Source: Nanoarchaeota archaeon
Lineage (GTDB): Archaea > EX4484-52 > LFW-46
Direction of reading: 5' to 3'
Assembly (NCBI GenBank): GCA_018897155.1
Contig: JAHILE010000039.1
Coordinates: 1-9,033, forward strand
DNA: 9,033 nucleotides
Every line of letters starts with the position of its first letter. Position 1 is the first letter of the stretch. The position numbers were made by a program, and so were the translations under genes. The notes below the pieces were generated by a model. It had not been told where the DNA came from. It did no database searches and saw only the letters and a list, made by a program, of their open reading frames with translations. Positions 5,760 to 9,033 of the stretch are shown here, piece after piece.

Positions 5760-6209
5760 ATGAAAAGAACATGCATTTTCATTTCTGCGATGTTTGGATT
5801 GATGCTCGCCTCAGGCGTTGTTATGGCTGCTTGCAATAACGAACTTCTGATGGATATAAGATACCCTGTGGAAGATTCCACAACAAATTCTACAATAAAG
5901 CTTATTGCAAATGTGAGTGATGAAGATACAGATTGCATGTACACGCTTGACGATAGCGCTGTTTCATACATAATGTTTAGAACACCTTCCGGAAAAATAC
6001 ATAATGCAACAATCTCAGGCCTAACACCGGGCAAGCACAAAATTGAAGTATACTGCATAAGAGAACTAACATCTTGCACTTATGAAGCCGAAAAAGATGT
6101 TGAATGGCATGTGGAAGGAAATTCACCGTCAATACCCGAATACCCGACAGCAGTATTGCCGGCAATGCTTTCAATATTGAGCCTTGGGCTTGTGAAAATG
6201 AAAAAATAA
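5760..6209 (+). CDS. Secreted protein with PEF-CTERM-like sorting tail, family B (copy 3)
   Basis: A 149-residue exported protein. Signal peptide about 1-24 (MKRTCIFISAMFGLMLASGV-VMAA). The family B plan is seen again: MDIRYPVEDSTTNSTIKLIA, CMYTLDD, ATISGLTPGKHKIEVYC, and VEWHVEG before the tail. Cys residues at 25, 59, 99 and 106 correspond roughly to those in the other two B copies, suggesting conserved disulfides. The tail is IPEYP (125-129), a helix with Ser and Met, then VKMKK. As in the first B copy, a Cys follows the likely signal-peptide cleavage site (MAAC), a weak lipobox resemblance only. A hairpin with a T-run lies immediately downstream. Confidence 0.86.
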   Translation: MKRTCIFISAMFGLMLASGVVMAACNNELLMDIRYPVEDSTTNSTIKLIANVSDEDTDCMYTLDDSAVSYIMFRTPSGKIHNATISGLTPGKHKIEVYCIRELTSCTYEAEKDVEWHVEGNSPSIPEYPTAVLPAMLSILSLGLVKMKK

Positions 6210-6242
6210 AGAAATTGTATAAAGCAATTTCTATCTTTTTTT
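6210..6242 (+). terminator. Hairpin and T-run terminator after the fourth sorted protein
   Basis: AGAAATTG / CAATTTCT form a perfect 8-bp stem (6210-6217 with 6225-6232) around a 7-nt loop. A run of seven T follows at 6236-6242. This hairpin is unrelated in sequence to the GGGCTGG terminators of the first two genes. Confidence 0.6.
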
Positions 6243-6344
6243 AGACGAAGTCTAAAAAGCTTGCTGAGATTTACTCGGCATGATTTTCAGTTTGGATAAT
6301 CCGCAGCAAGCGGACCAAACTGAAAAATAATCGACAGTTGCCGA
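6238..6344. other. Cluster of potential hairpins in the 188-bp gap before the fifth sorted protein
   Basis: Three further inverted repeats follow the terminator. TTTTTAGAC / GTCTAAAAA (6238-6258) is a perfect 9-bp stem with a GAA loop. TGCTGAG / CTCGGCA (6262-6280) is a 7-bp stem with one G-U pair. TTTTCAGTTTGG / CCAAACTGAAAA (6284-6326) is a perfect 12-bp stem enclosing a second 5-bp stem TCCGC / GCGGA. An alternative pairing, GCTTGCTG (6259-6266) with CAGCAAGC (6304-6311), would exclude the last two. No reading frame explains this region. It could be a small RNA, a bidirectional transcription barrier, or a remnant of a small mobile element. Confidence 0.45.
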
Positions 6345-6354
6345 AAAAAAGGCG

Positions 6355-6393
6355 TATATATACTTTCGAGCACCACATAATTAGCCCGGTGGA
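6355..6393 (+). promoter_or_regulatory. TATA-like box and ribosome site of the fifth sorted protein
   Basis: TATATATAC at 6355-6363 is the TATA-like box; GGTGGA at 6388-6393 is the ribosome site, 4 nt before the ATG. The stretch GGTGGACGCTATGAAAAAA closely matches the start region of the first sorted gene (GGTGAACGCCATGAAAAAA), showing the copy includes the ribosome site. Confidence 0.5.
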
Positions 6394-6397
6394 CGCT

Positions 6398-6916
6398 ATG
6401 AAAAAAATCTCAACAATATTTTCAGCAATTTTCGGATTAATTTTAATCGGCAACTTAGTTTCTGCAGATATGTCTATAAGCATGATTCCAAATCCTGTGA
6501 CATCAATTATTAATTCCACCACAACAGCCACAGTACATGTTAATTCAAGCACAGAAACAAACGTTTATGTGTATATTGATTCCTGGATATGCAAAGACAC
6601 TAACGGAAATAGAAACACATGTGAAGGCCCATTGCTTTCAAACGGCGGCGGTGAAATAAAAGTCACTTTCGCAAACAACCTTTTTAGTTCGCAAACTGAT
6701 TCTTCCGGCAACGCCGGATTAAAAATAGCTCTTGGTCCTGGCGCCGATGCAGGTGCAAACTACCTCTTTAAAATAAGGGCAAACAACGGCGGATGGCAGG
6801 AAGCAGTTGTGACAGGAGAAAGCAATGCGGTTCCGATACCGGAATTCCCGACATCTGCGGCTCCCGTAATTCTTTCAATGCTAAGCATCGGCTTAGTCAG
6901 GATGAAATACAAATAG
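6398..6916 (+). CDS. Secreted protein with PEF-CTERM-like sorting tail, family A (copy 2)
   Basis: A 172-residue exported protein, co-linear with the family A protein at 4064-4579. Signal peptide about 1-23 (MKKISTIFSAIFGLILIGNL-VSA). It shares PNPV near the mature start, the loop C65-KDTNGNRNT-C75-E, the [VT]TFxN segment, NYLF.[IV]R and GWQEAVVTGE. The tail is IPEFP, a helix with SMLS, and VRMKYK. The strict conservation of the C-x9-C acidic loop while the rest has drifted marks it as the functional or structural core of family A; calcium binding is only a guess. An in-frame ATG at 6338 would add 20 residues with charged ends and would lie upstream of the TATA-like box, so I reject it. The gene ends 1 nt from the end of the convergent DUF457 gene, with no terminator between. 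Confidence 0.88.
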   Translation: MKKISTIFSAIFGLILIGNLVSADMSISMIPNPVTSIINSTTTATVHVNSSTETNVYVYIDSWICKDTNGNRNTCEGPLLSNGGGEIKVTFANNLFSSQTDSSGNAGLKIALGPGADAGANYLFKIRANNGGWQEAVVTGESNAVPIPEFPTSAAPVILSMLSIGLVRMKYK

Positions 6917-6917
6917 A

Positions 6918-7454
6918 TCATCCATTAATTGCTTTCTTTAGAGTATAGCGCGCCTTGACAATCCTGCGCCTGTTTCTAAGATAAAGAACGTCTTCTACAA
7001 AGAATGCGGAGAGCATTATCATTGAATATATTGCCAATGCTATCCCATCCCTTGATATCAAAGGAGAATAAAACGCGTTTGTTGCAAGCAGCTCAAATTT
7101 TGGAATAAGAACCACTTCTGAAGAAAATGGATAAAACAGCTTGACCTCGCCGCCATAAAACATATCTGCAGTAACATGTCCTGTAAGCATCACAAGAAGG
7201 ATGAGCGCGTATGTCTGCAGGCGTATCGATGTCTTTCCTTCATACTTATGGAATGTAAAAAACGCTATCAATGGAATAAGAACAACAATGAATATGTTGT
7301 GGAGCGTTCCTCTGGCAGCCATGCCGAAAAAATGATCTGCATCAATCAATACTGACAGGAAAGCCAATAATATTATGGGCTTAAGCCTGCGCTCCCCCCG
7401 GAAGACCGCCATTCCAGCCATCAAAGAAAAGAAAAAATGAAAAAGCGTGTCCAT
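6918..7454 (-). CDS. DUF457/YdjM-like membrane-bound putative metal-dependent hydrolase
   Basis: A 178-residue membrane protein with about five helices. The family's likely metal ligands are present: H6 in the first segment, D38-A-D40-H41 (SVLIDADHFFG), H52 in RGTLHN, and H93 with D97 in TGHVTADMFYGG. This pattern is typical of DUF457/YdjM (LexA-binding inner-membrane hydrolase-like) proteins, which share the metal-site layout of membrane-embedded hydrolases acting on lipids, though the substrate is not known. Its length is normal for the family. The ATG at 7454 lies about 23 nt from the TATA-like box TATATTTATT (7472-7481, minus strand), so it is probably leaderless. It converges on the fifth sorted protein. 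A role in membrane lipid or surface chemistry would fit the neighbours, but this is conjecture. Confidence 0.78.
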   Translation of the reverse strand: MDTLFHFFFSLMAGMAVFRGERRLKPIILLAFLSVLIDADHFFGMAARGTLHNIFIVVLIPLIAFFTFHKYEGKTSIRLQTYALILLVMLTGHVTADMFYGGEVKLFYPFSSEVVLIPKFELLATNAFYSPLISRDGIALAIYSMIMLSAFFVEDVLYLRNRRRIVKARYTLKKAING

Positions 7455-7471
7455 ACAATAACATAGACGGC

Positions 7472-7481
7472 AATAAATATA
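7472..7481 (-). promoter_or_regulatory. TATA-like box of the DUF457 gene
   Basis: The minus strand reads TATATTTATT, centred about 23 nt before the ATG at 7454, the distance expected for a leaderless archaeal transcript. The rest of the gap to the transposase (about 7482-7599) holds no gene; it contains a distant 9-bp inverted repeat, AATTCAATA (7524-7532) with TATTGAATT (7571-7579), which is AT-rich and may be chance. Confidence 0.4.
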
Positions 7482-7599
7482 TAGTTAAATCGGGTCTGCC
7501 CAATTTTTCCGTGATAAAGCGATAATTCAATAACCTCTATTTCCATTGCAACTTATTCTATAATTGAGTGTATTGAATTTTGGAATCAAATAGCCTCGA

Positions 7600-7661
7600 C
7601 TATATAAATGCGAAACCGCATATTGTTACCATAGTAAAACAATAGCAACAGAGGCGGTTTC
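7600..7661 (+). promoter_or_regulatory. Transposase promoter with inverted repeats in the leader
   Basis: CTATATAAA at about 7599-7608 is a TATA-like box. GAAACCGC (7612-7619) pairs perfectly with GCGGTTTC (7654-7661), and inside it ATTGTT (7622-7627) pairs with AACAAT (7638-7643). The right arm begins at the last base of GAGG (7651-7654), the only ribosome-site candidate before the ATG at 7663. The outer repeat may be part of the element's left end or a control structure limiting transposase production. Confidence 0.4.
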
Positions 7662-7662
7662 A

Positions 7663-9033
7663 ATGAAATTATTGGCGGCAAACTTAATAAACTATTCGCA
7701 TGTTTCCCAAATATATCAACATGCAACGATTTTAAATACGAAAATCTATGTAAGCGCTGACAAAGTGATACATGCCGAACGGATTGATTGTCCTGTTTGC
7801 GGCAGCAAATGCAGCTACAACGGCTCAAACAATTCCGGCAATATTGTTTCACGCTCAATAGATTCATTTTTCAAAAAAGGGCAGCAGTATTGCAAATATT
7901 GCGATAAGACCTGCCAAACCGAAAACGAATTTGTGGATTCGGTAAAAAACGATTTGGATCAAATGGTTCTTTCTGTTGCGCTTTCTTTGCGCAAAATATT
8001 CGCAAGCTATCCGGACATTTCAAAGCATATTTCCGAAGTGTATGGAATCAGTATCAGTGAATCTACTTTGAAAACAATTTGCGAAAAGAAATTATATGAT
8101 TTTAACGATCTTGAGATTGATTTTGCTGTGGAAGATGATTTTTACGGATATGACGAGCAATATTTGACAGTTGGCGGCAAGAAAGCATATCGGATTGTTA
8201 TTTTTGATTTCAAGAACAACAAGCCCATTTATGAGGCAAAGCATGAAGATCTGACAAAGGATACTTTGAAAGGCATATGATACTTTGAAAGGCATATTGA
8301 AAGACGTGTTTTCGGATAAATCGCCAAAAGGCTTTGTTTTTGACATGAAAACAATGTATCCTGACGCATTCAAAGAAGTTTTCGGAAAAAAGATACAGCT
8401 TCAATATTGCGTTTTTCACTTGAACAAGCTGATTTTGGACGAATATCAAAAGGCTCTTAAAGTCGGAAAAAAGGTGAAGTGGAATATTATCCACTGCCGC
8501 AATATGTATTCGCTGTTTGACACATTTTATGACCGCAAGCAGGAACTTGATTTGATAGAAACTTTGGAAAAAGAGCTGAACAAATATAATGAAAAGCTTA
8601 AAGGAATAGAGGACCTTGATACTCATTTCAAAAACGCGCAATTTTCAAATAAATGCAAAACACGTGAAAACAAAATTGCCTATTGCACACGATTATATGA
8701 AAAAGAGCTTATGTCTGTTTTTAGGGATCATTTGTATGCCGAAAAACTGAGGCGAAAAAGAGAAAAAACAGGATTAAAGCCAAGAGCAAAAGACGATGCA
8801 AGAAACCGGCTGGATAAAATTATTAAAAAGAGCGCATACTATCCAAAGGCTTTGCAGAAGCGCATTCAGAAAATCAATGATAATTTTGATCTGTTTACCG
8901 GCTCAGACGGCGCATACCTTACAAACAATATGCTGGAAGGCTTTTTCGGCTCAACGCTCAAAAAATTCAGAAAAAAAGAATTTCATTCCGACGAGGGCTT
9001 GAAGACTTATTTCACTTTCAGAAAAATAAAGCA
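7663..9033 (+). pseudogene. Zinc-ribbon DDE transposase, frameshifted by a 19-bp duplication and cut by window edge
   Basis: The first frame gives 205 residues to a TGA at 8278-8280. The protein continues without further stops in another frame from 8279 to the window end. Dropping one of two adjacent 19-bp copies joins them into about 450 residues. The N-terminus has a zinc ribbon: CPVCGSKC (43-50) and CKYCDKTC (77-84). Next comes a helical DNA-binding part (about 95-145), then a DDE core: D164 in YGYDEQYLTVGGKKAYRIVIFD, D221 in GFVFDMKTMYPDAF followed by YCVFHLNKL, and E419 in TNNMLEGFFGSTLKKFRKK (numbers for the repaired protein). The layout resembles IS6- or ISL3-type archaeal transposases, but I cannot assign the family. 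As read, the protein stops before the second and third catalytic residues and would be inactive, unless the duplication is a sequencing or assembly error. Confidence 0.85.
8260..8297 (+). repeat. Exact 19-bp tandem duplication inside the transposase
   Basis: GATACTTTGAAAGGCATAT occurs twice back to back (8260-8278 and 8279-8297). Nineteen is not a multiple of three, so it shifts the frame and creates the TGA at 8278-8280. With one copy removed, the reading passes smoothly from KDTLKGI into LKDVFSDK. Confidence 0.95.

Larger units (their letters stand above)
7612..9033 (+). mobile_element. Left part of an insertion sequence (right end outside window)
   Basis: The transposase reading frame and the inverted repeat in front of it indicate an insertion sequence. 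The left boundary is not fixed: 7612 is merely the start of the repeat, and neither a target-site duplication nor the matching right end can be seen because the sequence stops inside the transposase. Confidence 0.45.

Noticed and set aside
4726-5837. Lipoprotein signals (Cys after the signal peptide in the first and third family B proteins)
   Set aside because: VMAC and MAAC are poor lipobox matches, the third copy lacks any Cys there, and the C-terminal sorting tail already explains anchoring.
5531-6079. 182-residue minus-strand open frame across the third and fourth sorted genes
   Set aside because: It is antisense to two genes with clear signal peptides and sorting tails, has no domain-like pattern or ribosome site, and mirrors their codon structure.
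6338-6397. Upstream in-frame ATG extending the fifth sorted protein by 20 residues
   Set aside because: It precedes the TATA-like box at 6355-6363, overlaps the hairpin cluster, and gives a charged lead before the signal peptide.
8210-8641. 143-residue minus-strand open frame inside the transposase
   Set aside because: It is antisense to the conserved DDE region and crosses the 19-bp duplication; Phe/Ile-rich content is typical of antisense to Lys/Glu-rich coding.

Overview
The window reads as archaeal DNA: AT-rich, with TATA-type promoter boxes (TTTAAATAC, TATATAA) about 25 nt before gene starts, GGTG/GGAG ribosome sites, some apparently leaderless genes, and archaeal surface-protein families (archaeosortase, PEF-CTERM-like tails, DUF1616). 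The lineage cannot be fixed from this piece. An uncultivated, possibly DPANN or euryarchaeal, lineage is only a guess.

Layout. Positions 1-2689 are a minus-strand operon, read right to left. It begins with a winged-helix nucleotidyltransferase (2069-2689), followed by an overlapping HEPN protein (1675-2097). Next comes a DUF1616 membrane protein with a duplicated extracellular domain (147-1670), then the start of a probable polysaccharide flippase (1-141, cut by the edge). A 16-bp perfect palindrome at 2710-2725 sits where an operator would be. Positions 2862-3809 (minus) encode an archaeosortase with its Cys, Arg and His visible. Positions 4064-6916 (plus) hold five consecutive small secreted proteins, each with a signal peptide and a C-terminal IPE[FY]P / short hydrophobic helix / [RK]MK sorting tail. 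They fall into two ectodomain families arranged A-B-B-B-A. Two carry near-identical terminator hairpins, and a run of potential hairpins lies between the fourth and fifth. Positions 6918-7454 (minus) encode a DUF457/YdjM-type membrane protein. Positions 7663-9033 hold a zinc-ribbon DDE transposase broken by an exact 19-bp tandem duplication and running off the right edge.

How it fits together. The main story is a compact surface-protein system. The archaeosortase would cut the five exported substrates at their PEF-like tails and probably join them to a lipid anchor. The neighbouring flippase and DUF1616 gene suggest a link to surface glycan or lipid-linked glycan. A degenerate-looking nucleotidyltransferase/HEPN pair, possibly self-regulating through the palindrome, leads the glycan operon. 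The physical pairing is seen in the sequence; the enzyme-substrate link follows from what is known of archaeosortases; the joint function is inference.
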